Part shown: positions 17,754-26,284 of the stretch, in pieces
Layout of the letters: each line of letters begins with the position of its first letter
Numbering within the stretch: position 1 is the stretch's first letter
Assembly (NCBI GenBank): GCA_037138595.1
Contig: JBAXIB010000017.1
Coordinates: forward strand, 11,828 to 75,827
Length of the DNA: 64,000 nucleotides
Source: UBA4742 sp037138595
Lineage (GTDB): Bacteria; Actinomycetota; Acidimicrobiia; Acidimicrobiales; Acidimicrobilacustridaceae
Direction of reading: 5' to 3'
The notes under the pieces: generated by a model
What the model saw: the letters and a program-made list of their open reading frames with translations, nothing else
Databases searched by the model: none
Told to the model about the DNA's origin: nothing
Made by a program: the position numbers and the translations under genes

Positions 17754-18328
17754 GGCACGATCGACGAGGTCGGTACCTGACCGCCATCGGTCGCGGCTTT
17801 GAGGCGATCACCATTCTTGGCGACATAGTTCTCGTCGTGCTTGACCAGCATTCGATCACTGTCGAATCGCTCGCTACTTGCGTCCCAATGACCTTCGAGA
17901 ACCACTGGTTCGCCGTCTTTGAACAATTGGGGTGGATCACCTTGGTGAGCGACCGCAACTTCGGTCCCATTGAATGTCACCTTGAACGACACGCCGGTTC
18001 CGTCGCGCAAAATCGTGCCCGGCTCGACCGTGCCCTGCAGACGAAATCGGTTTGTTCCTAACGTCGGCTTGTTGGTGACCGCTTCGTCGGCGTTATAGAA
18101 AAATGTCGTCGCAGTATTGAGTGCTTGGGCCGCAATAAAACCGACGCCAGCGACTACCAAAATCAGCACCACAATCGGTGCCCACTTCCGCCGCTTCGCT
18201 CGCGGCGATCCAAGGTCGCGTCGCGTCGCGTCCTCGACATCGCGGGGTGTCAGGTCGAGACCAGTGAGCGAACCATCTCCGATCGACGCGGCCGGATCTG
18301 AGGCAACACCATCTGCATTGTCAGTCAT
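17750..18328 (-). CDS. ccmE: Haem chaperone CcmE
   Basis: A 192-residue membrane-anchored haem chaperone. One helix lies at about 53-75, followed by the beta-barrel domain. The C-terminal haem-attachment motif is KHDENYV, an HxxxY site in which the histidine binds haem covalently. The ATG at 18328 is chosen because it overlaps the stop of ccmD (ATGA). The frame is open upstream to 18532, but that extension covers ccmD. The N-terminal 50 residues before the helix are longer than in proteobacterial CcmE. Confidence 0.92.
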   Translation of the reverse strand: MTDNADGVASDPAASIGDGSLTGLDLTPRDVEDATRRDLGSPRAKRRKWAPIVVLILVVAGVGFIAAQALNTATTFFYNADEAVTNKPTLGTNRFRLQGTVEPGTILRDGTGVSFKVTFNGTEVAVAHQGDPPQLFKDGEPVVLEGHWDASSERFDSDRMLVKHDENYVAKNGDRLKAATDGGQVPTSSIVP

Positions 18329-18459
18329 GACCACCGCCGCAGCGACGGGGGCAATCGACGGCTCAATGTTCGGCCCCGCACGAGGATCCACGCGCAATAG
18401 CCAACGAGCGTGACCGCGGTCAGTCCGAATGCAAGTGCGACATAACCCCAGTTGCTCAT
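18325..18459 (-). CDS. ccmD: Small haem exporter protein CcmD
   Basis: A 44-residue single-helix protein found by reading the gap between ccmC and ccmE. It begins MSNWGYVALAFGLTAVTLVG, continues CAWILVRGRTL, and ends in a basic tail. This is the expected shape of CcmD: a short N-terminus, one membrane helix and a positive C-terminus. Its ATG overlaps the ccmC stop, and its stop overlaps the ccmE start, so translation is coupled on both sides. CcmD helps release holo-CcmE from the CcmABC complex. Confidence 0.88.
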   Translation of the reverse strand: MSNWGYVALAFGLTAVTLVGYCAWILVRGRTLSRRLPPSLRRWS

Positions 18460-19223
18460 GGCGCAGTCTCCGCGGGTCCGGTGGCTTCGGCTCGACGCTC
18501 GGCAATGGCCAAGTCGAGTTCATGGGCATCAAGTTGAGTTTCGATCCAAGTCAACCGCCAGCGATGAATCACCAGCCAAACAAAAAGCATGGCGACCACC
18601 ACCATTGCAACCACCAAGGTGACCGCCATCTGGTCATGAATTTTGGGTTTGAGCGTATTGAGAATTGTGGTTCCTTGGTGAATGGATCGCCACCAAGTCA
18701 CCGATCGATTCACAATGATCACGTTTGGAAACAACAGCAGACCAACGATTGCTGAACGCTTCGACCGCGTCGCCGCGTCTGCTTGTAACCGACGAACGGC
18801 CAAGTACCCCAGCAACAACAACAACAACATCGCAGTCGATGTCAATCGCGCATCCCAAACCCACCAGACTCCCCACGTCGGGCGACCCCAGATCATGCCG
18901 ATTACCAGCGTCAATGCAGTAAAGACCATTGCTACTTCAGCTGAAGCCGCGGCCGTGATGTCCCACCACTGCGACTTCTTCCACAAATACATCACGCTGC
19001 CCAGTGACGTCAGGCCACATCCGACATACGCCATAGTCACGATCGGAACATGGATATACAGAATGCGAACCACGTCGCCCATGTTTTCGTCTTGCGGACT
19101 CGACACCAGCGCCATGTAGGCAGCCAGAGCCAAACCCATGATCGTCGCGACTCCAAGGATGCGCGTCGCACGCGACCCGGTACCGACAGATTCCACTTCG
19201 GATTTCGTGTTTGGTGTATCCAT
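18456..19223 (-). CDS. ccmC: Haem exporter protein CcmC
   Basis: A 255-residue membrane protein with six helices and the WWD haem motif in WGVWWVWDARLTSTAM (about residues 120-135). It presents haem to CcmE. The ATG at 19223 is chosen since it shares one base with the ccmB stop. A longer frame to 19313 would add 30 residues inside ccmB. Conserved histidines flank the WWD segment (YIHVPIVTMAY and the later IHQG). Confidence 0.93.
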   Translation of the reverse strand: MDTPNTKSEVESVGTGSRATRILGVATIMGLALAAYMALVSSPQDENMGDVVRILYIHVPIVTMAYVGCGLTSLGSVMYLWKKSQWWDITAAASAEVAMVFTALTLVIGMIWGRPTWGVWWVWDARLTSTAMLLLLLLGYLAVRRLQADAATRSKRSAIVGLLLFPNVIIVNRSVTWWRSIHQGTTILNTLKPKIHDQMAVTLVVAMVVVAMLFVWLVIHRWRLTWIETQLDAHELDLAIAERRAEATGPAETAP

Positions 19224-19891
19224 CACGATTCCTCCAAGAGCGGACCAAAACCAAACATTCCGAACACCATGTATGCGACTGCAAAGACCGCGAGCAAACC
19301 CACCCACGGCCAACCTTGATCAATGGTGTCGCTTCGTGCCGCTTCAAACGCGCGAGTCGAGCCGATAAGCACCGGCGCCAAAACCGGGAGCAGCAAGAGA
19401 GGAAGCAAGGTTTCTCGCACCCGAAGGCCAGCGGCAAGCACGCCGTAGAGGGTACCGGCGGCCGCGATACCCGCAGTCGCGGCGACACAAGTGGCAATTA
19501 CTAACAGCCAGTTTCCGCCATGGCTGCCATACAACAGCACGACTCCCGTACCTAAGAGCACCTCAAGCAAAGCCAACTGAGTGGCAATGGAGAGCACCTT
19601 TCCTAGATAAATGCCTGCCGGATCAAGTCCAGAAAGCCGCAGCGCATCACGGTTGCCGTCGGACGACTCAAGGGCAAAGGCACGCTGAATCGCCAGGAGT
19701 GCACTGAACAACACCGCGACCCAATACAGGCCGGGAGTCGCACGATCGAGCACGCCACTGTCAGGGTCGAGCGCGAACGCGAACAGGATCAACATGAGCA
19801 GCGCGAACGGCGCAATCTGGTTCAGCGCAATGCGCGACCGAACCTCGATACGAAGATCTTTTCTCGTTATGAGCCACGCATCACGCAACAT
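19223..19891 (-). CDS. ccmB: Haem exporter ABC permease CcmB
   Basis: A 222-residue permease with six hydrophobic segments. The N-terminus reads LITRKDLRIEVRSR followed by FALLMLILFAFA, and RDALRLSGLDPAGIYLGK matches the conserved loop of CcmB. It partners with CcmA to form the ABC part of the System I haem delivery complex. It overlaps ccmA by 11 bp and ccmC by 1 bp. Confidence 0.92.
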   Translation of the reverse strand: MLRDAWLITRKDLRIEVRSRIALNQIAPFALLMLILFAFALDPDSGVLDRATPGLYWVAVLFSALLAIQRAFALESSDGNRDALRLSGLDPAGIYLGKVLSIATQLALLEVLLGTGVVLLYGSHGGNWLLVIATCVAATAGIAAAGTLYGVLAAGLRVRETLLPLLLLPVLAPVLIGSTRAFEAARSDTIDQGWPWVGLLAVFAVAYMVFGMFGFGPLLEES

Positions 19892-20522
19892 TGCTCACCC
19901 CGCCAGCCACGGTGACGACTCTGCCCGCGAGCGCGTTGGCCCGACCCCGTTCATGCGATGCGACAATGACCGTCGCACCCGATTGCGAGGCCTGACGAAC
20001 CAAGCCGTCAACAATGTCGCGGGCTTCGCTGTCGAGTCCGGCGTGCGGTTCGTCCATCAGCCACAACTCAGGACGGCGCGCGACCATCGTGGCGATCGAC
20101 ACTCGTCGACGCTGACCAGTCGACAAACGAGCGACCGCAACATGACGCAATCGACCAGAAAGGCCAAGAGCGACGAGCGCTGCCTCGGCATCGACTGGTT
20201 CAGTTCGGGCAGCCTTGGCCCAAAAGCGAACGTTGTCGTCCACAGTCAGTTCGTCATAAAGCATGGTGGTGTGGCCAAGCAGGCCAATGTGGCGACGCAC
20301 TGACCGCCGATCGGATCGCAAGTCGTGACCAAGCACCACCGCTTCACCCGACACAATCGGGACTAAACCGGCCAACGCACGCAACAACGTGGTCTTCCCC
20401 GCCCCGTTAGCGCCTTCGAGCAGCACAACCTCTCCCCGTTCGACGTCAAGATCAACACCGGCGAGTGCCGGGAATCGGCCGATGAGGGCAACGGCGGAGC
20501 GGAGGTGGACGGCGGGCTCCAT
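19881..20522 (-). CDS. ccmA: Haem exporter ABC ATPase CcmA
   Basis: A 213-residue ABC ATPase. Walker A is GANGAGKTTLLRALAG, the signature is LSTGQRRRVSIA, and Walker B is LWLMDEPHAGLD. The length fits CcmA, which provides ATP hydrolysis for releasing holo-CcmE. It is the first gene of the nine-gene ccm operon (20522 down to 13689), and all genes downstream of it are joined by overlaps. The 134 bp between it and the divergent sortase gene should hold the operon promoter. Confidence 0.9.
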   Translation of the reverse strand: MEPAVHLRSAVALIGRFPALAGVDLDVERGEVVLLEGANGAGKTTLLRALAGLVPIVSGEAVVLGHDLRSDRRSVRRHIGLLGHTTMLYDELTVDDNVRFWAKAARTEPVDAEAALVALGLSGRLRHVAVARLSTGQRRRVSIATMVARRPELWLMDEPHAGLDSEARDIVDGLVRQASQSGATVIVASHERGRANALAGRVVTVAGGVSNVA

Positions 20523-20644
20523 GGGAATGAACGAGGGTACCTGTGGCTGGTTCAGCGAACCAAGGCGGGAGCATTCGCACGCTCGCGATCAAGCCATCTG
20601 GGGCGCGAATTTCTGGGCGAACCTACGAGGGCCCGCCGACTCAC

Positions 20645-20650
20645 TATCGT
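20645..20650 (+). promoter_or_regulatory. -10 box (TATCGT) of a leaderless promoter
   Basis: TATCGT lies six bases before the GTG at 20657 of the sortase gene. It supports this start over the longer open frame that begins at 20543. Confidence 0.45.
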
Positions 20651-20656
20651 GCGGGC

Positions 20657-21616
20657 GTGACATTCACCCAGGGCCTTGGTGTCGTCGGACGGTTCATGAT
20701 TCGTGCCGGCACGCTCATTTTACTGTTTGTCGTCTTTCAGCTCTGGGGCACTGGCATCCATACCGCGCAGGCCCAGGACGACTTAGGTCGCGAGTTCAAG
20801 TCAGCACAACAGCAACTTGAAGGCTCAACTCATCCAACAACCTCGGTCACCACTGGTTCGAGTTCACCTGTTGCTCCCCCAACTCCAGCCAGTGCCGATT
20901 CGATTCCCGTCCCGGCTGAAGGTGCACCAATCGGCGTCATAAGCATTCCGCGCATCGGTGCCGACTTCTACATGGTCGAAGGCACGGATTTGCGATGGCT
21001 CAAAGAAGGACCCGGCCACTTCGCTGGCACGCCGATGCCGGGTCAAGCAGGCAATGCGGCGATCGCTGGCCATCGAACAACCTATAAAGCGCCGTTTAAT
21101 CGCATCGACGAACTTGAACCGGGCGACAAAATTTCGGTACTTACCTTGCAAGGAACCTTTACCTACGAGGTACTGCCACAAGCTCCAAGCGATCCAGGAG
21201 GACCCGCCCTCGGTCATCGCATCGTGAGCCCGAAAGCAATTGAGATCTTGGACAACAAAGGTGATAACCGACTGACCCTGATGGCGTGCCACCCGAAGTA
21301 CAGCGCGAGCGAACGCATCGTGGTCGAAGCAAAGTTGGTTGGAAACCCCGCACCAGGCGCTCCGTCGGTCGCTCCGGTAAGTGGCACGAGTTTCTCAAGC
21401 GTTGGACTCGCCGGCGGCGATCAATCGGCACGACAGGCCGCCATTTTGTGGTCGGCACTGGCAATGTTGATCTGGTTCGTTGCGTGGTACATCTCAAAGT
21501 TTCGTTTGCGCAGCTGGTGGCGAATTATTCCGTATGCGGTATTGATCCCATTTTTCACCGTTGCGCTCTATGCCTCGTTCGAAAACATCACCCGTCTGTT
21601 GCCTGGAGCCTATTGA
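20657..21616 (+). CDS. Sortase, class E-like
   Basis: A 319-residue membrane-bound transpeptidase. An N-terminal helix (about 13-33) is followed by a Ser/Thr/Pro linker and the sortase barrel. The catalytic histidine lies in IAGHRTTYKAPFNRID, the cysteine in LTLMACHPKY, and the arginine in SASERIVVEA. Two helices follow at the C-terminus (about 256-276 and 286-306), as in actinobacterial class E enzymes. These anchor pilin or surface proteins. No LPxTG or LAxTG substrate gene was seen nearby. The downstream lipoprotein gene is almost contiguous. Confidence 0.85.
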   Translation: MTFTQGLGVVGRFMIRAGTLILLFVVFQLWGTGIHTAQAQDDLGREFKSAQQQLEGSTHPTTSVTTGSSSPVAPPTPASADSIPVPAEGAPIGVISIPRIGADFYMVEGTDLRWLKEGPGHFAGTPMPGQAGNAAIAGHRTTYKAPFNRIDELEPGDKISVLTLQGTFTYEVLPQAPSDPGGPALGHRIVSPKAIEILDNKGDNRLTLMACHPKYSASERIVVEAKLVGNPAPGAPSVAPVSGTSFSSVGLAGGDQSARQAAILWSALAMLIWFVAWYISKFRLRSWWRIIPYAVLIPFFTVALYASFENITRLLPGAY

Positions 21617-21617
21617 G

Positions 21618-22184
21618 GTGGTGGGATACCACGTCGCGACAATCCGTCGTTGGTTAGACCGCAATCCAGGCCGCCAATTCGCGGCGGTTGCCATCATGGT
21701 GACCCTCGCGTGCGCTCCAGCATGTTCAAGTAGCGGATCAACCGCGGCAGAGGTCACAACCACAACAATCGCGGCCGAGCCGACAACGACCACCGAAGTG
21801 CCGCTGTCGGGCGGAAAATCGTTCTCGGTCTATGTCCCCACTGTCGGACATTGTTTCGATACGCGGACTGGCGAAAAGACTCCAACGATTTATCTCGACC
21901 TCAATTGTGACCTTCCCCATCGCAGCGAAGTCTTTGCCATCGCCAACTACTCAGGCAAGGATTGGCCTGGCGTGCCGACGTTGGAATCGTTGGCGAAAAG
22001 TGCGTGCCCTGCTTCATGGGAGGCCTATGTCGCTAAGCCTTATGAAACCTCAATGTATGAATTGAACTACCTGCTTCCGCAGGAATCAGCATGGGGCAAT
22101 GGCATACGGCACGTGATCGGATGTTTGATTGAACCGCCCGGATCAGGTCGCATCGCCGGTTCCGCGAGGGGCACCGCGCGGTAA
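21618..22184 (+). CDS. Septum-formation-like secreted lipoprotein
   Basis: A 188-residue exported protein. After an N-terminal basic stretch (RRWLDRNPGR) there is a hydrophobic core with a lipobox-like LACAPACSSSG, then a Thr-rich linker with repeated TTT. The mature domain contains VGHCFDTR, LDLNCDLPHRSEVFA and ACPASWEAYV, a cysteine arrangement like the actinobacterial 'septum formation' domain. The GTG at 21618 begins two bases after the sortase stop, so the two are probably co-translated. The function is not known. Confidence 0.7.
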   Translation: MVGYHVATIRRWLDRNPGRQFAAVAIMVTLACAPACSSSGSTAAEVTTTTIAAEPTTTTEVPLSGGKSFSVYVPTVGHCFDTRTGEKTPTIYLDLNCDLPHRSEVFAIANYSGKDWPGVPTLESLAKSACPASWEAYVAKPYETSMYELNYLLPQESAWGNGIRHVIGCLIEPPGSGRIAGSARGTAR

Positions 22185-22223
22185 CCCAATCATTAATGGG
22201 CTCACTACGGAAACGACGGGGCC

Positions 22224-22976
22224 TTACATGCCGCGAAATTCCGGCGGCCGGCGATCCCGAAATGCCGCGAGGCCCTCTTGAAGGTCAGCACTCGACCACG
22301 CGGCATCGAATGCATGGCGGTAAGTCGTGCTCCACTCACCGACTACCTCAGCCTCGTTGAGACCAACTTTGAACCCAGCAACAGTCAACGGCGCGAGCGC
22401 GCCGATCAATTCAGCCCAGGCCATCGCATCGGCGACAAGGTCACCGGGAGAAGAAATTCGTTGGACGAAACCAAGTTCGAAGGCTTGTTGGCCTGAATAG
22501 GTCTCGGCCGCTAAGCACATTGCCCGAGCCACTCCCTGGCCAACGAACCCGATGAGGCGCTGCAATGTCCATTGGTCGGTCATCAGTCCGAGTTTCGCCG
22601 CCGGGATCCCAAAGGTCGCACCAGCAGTTGAAACCCGCAGGTCACTGGCAACCGCGAGTTGAACCCCGGCGCCCAATGCGACACCGTCGATCGCGGCAAT
22701 CGAGACAAACGGAGCGGTTCGCAATCCATCGAGCAGGCGATGAAGCGCCTCGATAAAACGGTCATCTTCGACCGTGGTGAGGTCAGCGCCCGAGCAGAAA
22801 TGCCCAGCCGTGCCAGTAAGAACCAGGACGCGAGAGCCAACCGATCGCGCATGGTCGAGGGCGGAAAGCAAACCATCCACTGCATCATGGTCGAGTGCGT
22901 TGCGTCGCTCTGGCCGATCAATCGTGACCTCGGTGACGACGCCGTGCTGGTTCGTGCGTATCACGTTCCGGTCCAC
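22224..22976 (-). CDS. Enoyl-CoA hydratase/isomerase family protein
   Basis: A 250-residue crotonase-fold protein. Substrate and oxyanion-hole segments are visible: ITRPERRNALD-like (TIDRPERRNALDHDAV), TGTAGHFCSGADL, and AAIDGVALGAGVQLAVASDLRV. The usual catalytic Glu pair is incomplete: the position after AKLGLMTDQ differs from the typical PExxLG, so an isomerase or thioesterase role is as likely as hydration. It overlaps the upstream hydratase gene by 16 bp. Confidence 0.85.
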   Translation of the reverse strand: MDRNVIRTNQHGVVTEVTIDRPERRNALDHDAVDGLLSALDHARSVGSRVLVLTGTAGHFCSGADLTTVEDDRFIEALHRLLDGLRTAPFVSIAAIDGVALGAGVQLAVASDLRVSTAGATFGIPAAKLGLMTDQWTLQRLIGFVGQGVARAMCLAAETYSGQQAFELGFVQRISSPGDLVADAMAWAELIGALAPLTVAGFKVGLNEAEVVGEWSTTYRHAFDAAWSSADLQEGLAAFRDRRPPEFRGM

Positions 22977-23794
22977 TTGGGGGCGCGCTTTTCGATAAAA
23001 GCCGCGATGCCTTCGGCGGCGTCGTTGGTTGCGGCGTTCACCGTCAGCAATGCATGAAGCAATGGGAGAGCTTCTGCCGCGGCTTCATCCCAACAATCGT
23101 AAAATGCCTGCCGTCCCAGTCGAAGGATCGCTGGAGACTTTGATGCCAATGTTGTCGCGAGTTCGTCGACAACCTGATCAAGATCAGCCGCAGGAACGAC
23201 TCGAGTGACGAAGCCAAGTCGATCGGCTTCTGCCGCATCAACCCGCCGACCCGTCATCATTAATTCGAGTGCCTTCTTGGGCGGCATCGACCGGACCAAT
23301 GGCACGGTGATCATGTAAGGCCAGAGGCCAACATCGATTTCGGGAGTACCGAAAACCGCAGTCTCTGACGCGATCACGAGATCGCAAGCGAGCGCCAATC
23401 CCATGCCACCGGCAAGCGCGAATCCATTTATCCGGGCGATTGTCGGCATGCCGAGATTCCAGAGGTCGTTGAATAACGCGGCGAGTTCGCCTCGTAAATC
23501 ATGCTGAGCCAGATGTCCCGCACCGGCGGCCATACCGGTCAGGTCAGCGCCGGCACAAAAAGCTTGATCCCCGGCTCCAGTAATCACGACAACTCGAGCT
23601 GCGTCATTGGTTTTTACTTCTCGAAGCAGGCGTCGCAGCTCGATAAGCATGTCCCAAGACAGCGAATTGCGCTTGGCCGGACGATTCAACGTGAGCCGGG
23701 CGACGCCATTGGCGAGATCAAAACGAATGTCCGGCAAATCCGACGAATCATCCGATTGCCCAGTCGCAGGTTCAGCACTTTGGGGTTCAGCCAT
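22961..23794 (-). CDS. Enoyl-CoA hydratase/isomerase family protein
   Basis: A 277-residue crotonase-family protein. Motifs: LNRPAKRNSLSWDM, TGAGDQAFCAGADLTG, INGFALAGGMGLALACDLVIA and FGTPEIDVGLWPYMITVPLVRSM (two pieces). The Glu in GTPEIDVGL is at the catalytic position. The ATG at 23794 is chosen because a TACGGT hexamer lies exactly six bases upstream. The frame extends to 23866 but through the promoter. The two adjacent hydratases point to fatty-acid or CoA-thioester degradation. Confidence 0.88.
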   Translation of the reverse strand: MAEPQSAEPATGQSDDSSDLPDIRFDLANGVARLTLNRPAKRNSLSWDMLIELRRLLREVKTNDAARVVVITGAGDQAFCAGADLTGMAAGAGHLAQHDLRGELAALFNDLWNLGMPTIARINGFALAGGMGLALACDLVIASETAVFGTPEIDVGLWPYMITVPLVRSMPPKKALELMMTGRRVDAAEADRLGFVTRVVPAADLDQVVDELATTLASKSPAILRLGRQAFYDCWDEAAAEALPLLHALLTVNAATNDAAEGIAAFIEKRAPKWTGT

Positions 23795-23800
23795 CTCCGC

Positions 23801-23806
23801 ACCGTA
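23801..23806 (-). promoter_or_regulatory. -10 box (TACGGT on the minus strand) of a leaderless promoter
   Basis: On the minus strand TACGGT precedes the ATG at 23794 by six bases. This is the same hexamer and spacing as before sixA. Confidence 0.5.
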
Positions 23807-23949
23807 CTCAGAGCCGAGGGTACGGGGAGGTACTCGCCAAAGATGGGCCCCAAGGATGGGCTCCAAGGTGATTCCGATTGCAGTGGATTGGCGATTTCGC
23901 TTGATTTTTGAAGTCCCGAGCCGAAAGATGTCGGGAGACCAATTAGCGT

Positions 23950-26223
23950 TTGGATGTCATGACTGATTGTTGGCTGGACAAAATCGCGCAATCTAGGACC
24001 ACCGTCGTTATCGACGAACGTCCCTTAATGCCCCGAACCAGCTCCTGGATTTCAGAAGAAATCATCGATGCATCGATCGCTGAAGCTGCAGTCAACACGC
24101 AACTTCCATTGTCCGAGAGTTACCACCGACGAGTGCTAGTGCATAGCGATGACGCTGCGATTGTCGTCGATCCTCAAGCAGGAGTCGTCTATGCCAGCCC
24201 TGCTATTGAACGAGTTATAGGCATATCTCCCAATCAATTCATGGGTCGATTGGCAGCCGAATTCGTGCATCCCGATGATGTGCCAATCGTCCTCGCGAAA
24301 CGCAAGGAAGCGTCGATTAACGGCTATAGCGGTCCCGCCGAAATACGCGGGCTTCATGGCGATGGCACCTACCACTGGTTCGATGCCGAATGGTGGCGCC
24401 TTGCCGAAGACAACTCCGAACGTGTCGTCATGCACCTTCGCGCCGCGGGCGAACGACGCGCCGCAAAAGCTGCCCTCATCCGCAGCGAGGCTCGCCTGTC
24501 CCAGCTACATCGAAGCGGTTCGGACATCGTGATCGTCCTTGGCGACATGGACCTCACCGCGACCTACCTCGGGCCATCGGTCGAACGAATCCTTGGCTGG
24601 GCCCCCGAAGACTTCACCGCCGAGGACTGGTCAACCCACATCCACCCCGATGACGTGAGTTACCTGACCGACGCCATCACCGTTGCCGGAAGCAACGGTG
24701 CGAATTCATCGGACGGTGAATTCCGAATCCGTCACCTCGATGGGCGCTGGCGCTGGATGGACTTCAGCGTCCAAAACATGTCGTCAGACCCGTTCGTCGA
24801 AGGACTTGTCATCCATGCACACGATGTCACTGATCGACATAATGCTGAAGACGAACTCAGCCGCTTGACCCTGACTGACGTTCTCACCGGCCTCGCAAAC
24901 CGCACACTGCTCTTGGATCGAATCGAACTCGCGCTCGATCGCGCGCGTTTGGCCCGAACCCAAGTAGCGGTACTCGTCTGCGACCTCGATAATTTCAAGG
25001 TCCTCAATGACGTGCTCGGTTATCGCCACGGCGACGAAGTCCTCACCGAGTTTGGACGTCGGATCGAGTCGATCGTTCCTCGGGGTGACACTGCTGCCCG
25101 CACGGCGGGCGATGAATACGCAGTGTGTCTCGAGTTGGACTTAGGGGGACACGCTGCCATAACCATCGCCGAGCAGATTCGATCGGCGATTGCAGTTCCG
25201 TTCGATTTCGGAAGTGGCGAGTTTCAACTCACCATGAGTGTTGGAGTCGCATTAGCCACAAACGAGTCGGTTCCAAGCACGCTGCTTCGTGACGCAAGTG
25301 CTGCACTGCACCGCGCTAAGGCCGCTGGGCGCAATCAGGTCGCCATGTTTGAGCAAGAAACGCGTGACTCGGCAGTTCACCGCCTCGGGATTCAAGCTGC
25401 GCTCGAGCGCGCCGTCGAAGAAAACCAATTCGTGCTGCATTTTCAGCCCGCTTACGACGTATGCAGCGGTCGAATCGTCTCAACCGAAGCGCTCATCCGC
25501 TGGGAGCACCCTGAACGGGGTTTGCTCGGTCCTGCACACTTCATCGGCGATGCCGAATCGACCGGCCAGATCATCCAATTGGGAGCATGGGTCGCCGAAA
25601 ATGCGGCCCGCGTGGCCGCAAACTGGAATTTTGGCGATGTCGACAACCGGCGAACCATGTGGATTAACGCCTCAGCCCGCGAACTCAATTCGGCGAGGTA
25701 TGTCGAACACCTACTTGAAACGATTCAAGGAGTCGACCTTCCGCCCGATTGTTTCGGAATCGAAATCACTGAATCCATGCTGCTCGATACGGGAACTAGC
25801 GTGAACGAAGTCCTTCGCGACATCCATGAGGCCGGACTGCGCATCGCGATTGACGACTTCGGCACCGGGTATTCATCACTCACCTACCTCAAACGATTCG
25901 ATGTCGATGCCATCAAGATCGACCAATCGTTTGTCGCCGGACTCGGAATCCACGCCGATGATTTCTCGATCGTGAGCGCGATCACGGGTCTGGGCCAGGC
26001 ACTGGATTTGTCCGTCATCGCCGAAGGCGTCGAAACCACTCAACAACTTGATTTACTGATTGAAATTGGATGCAACCAGGTCAGTGGATTCGGCCTCTGT
26101 CGACCTCAGGCTGAAGGCGATTTGGTGCTGTTCCTCAATCAAGCCCTCGCTGATCGACGCCGCGAGGCCGAGCAACTCGAAGCACGCCTTGAACTGACTC
26201 AGCAATTAACCAATCCAAGTTGA
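23950..26223 (+). CDS. PAS-PAS-GGDEF-EAL cyclic-di-GMP signalling protein
   Basis: A 757-residue cytoplasmic protein that starts at TTG 23950 or ATG 23959. There are two PAS domains (about 55-170 and 178-300), a GGDEF domain (about 310-470) and an EAL domain (about 485-745). The cyclase motif reads AGDEY rather than GGDEF. The EAL site is complete: EALIRWEHP, ITESML, DDFGTGYSSL, IKIDQSF and IAEGVET. The protein is therefore most likely a c-di-GMP phosphodiesterase whose GGDEF domain is either weakly active or a GTP-binding regulator. It is a single gene with no partner nearby. Confidence 0.92.
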   Translation: MDVMTDCWLDKIAQSRTTVVIDERPLMPRTSSWISEEIIDASIAEAAVNTQLPLSESYHRRVLVHSDDAAIVVDPQAGVVYASPAIERVIGISPNQFMGRLAAEFVHPDDVPIVLAKRKEASINGYSGPAEIRGLHGDGTYHWFDAEWWRLAEDNSERVVMHLRAAGERRAAKAALIRSEARLSQLHRSGSDIVIVLGDMDLTATYLGPSVERILGWAPEDFTAEDWSTHIHPDDVSYLTDAITVAGSNGANSSDGEFRIRHLDGRWRWMDFSVQNMSSDPFVEGLVIHAHDVTDRHNAEDELSRLTLTDVLTGLANRTLLLDRIELALDRARLARTQVAVLVCDLDNFKVLNDVLGYRHGDEVLTEFGRRIESIVPRGDTAARTAGDEYAVCLELDLGGHAAITIAEQIRSAIAVPFDFGSGEFQLTMSVGVALATNESVPSTLLRDASAALHRAKAAGRNQVAMFEQETRDSAVHRLGIQAALERAVEENQFVLHFQPAYDVCSGRIVSTEALIRWEHPERGLLGPAHFIGDAESTGQIIQLGAWVAENAARVAANWNFGDVDNRRTMWINASARELNSARYVEHLLETIQGVDLPPDCFGIEITESMLLDTGTSVNEVLRDIHEAGLRIAIDDFGTGYSSLTYLKRFDVDAIKIDQSFVAGLGIHADDFSIVSAITGLGQALDLSVIAEGVETTQQLDLLIEIGCNQVSGFGLCRPQAEGDLVLFLNQALADRRREAEQLEARLELTQQLTNPS

Positions 26224-26272
26224 ACGCGAACCTTCTTCGAGCGGGATCCGCGCTCCAAGCCACGACCGATCG

Positions 26273-26278
26273 TAGCGT
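26273..26278 (+). promoter_or_regulatory. -10 box (TAGCGT) of a leaderless promoter
   Basis: TAGCGT lies six bases before the ATG at 26285, which supports the reality of that orphan gene. Confidence 0.4.
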
Positions 26279-26284
26279 TGCGCC

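Noticed and set aside
22185..22223. Near-palindrome CCCAATCATTAATGGG between convergent genes
   Set aside because: The stem is imperfect and short, and there is no T-run, so I do not call a terminator.
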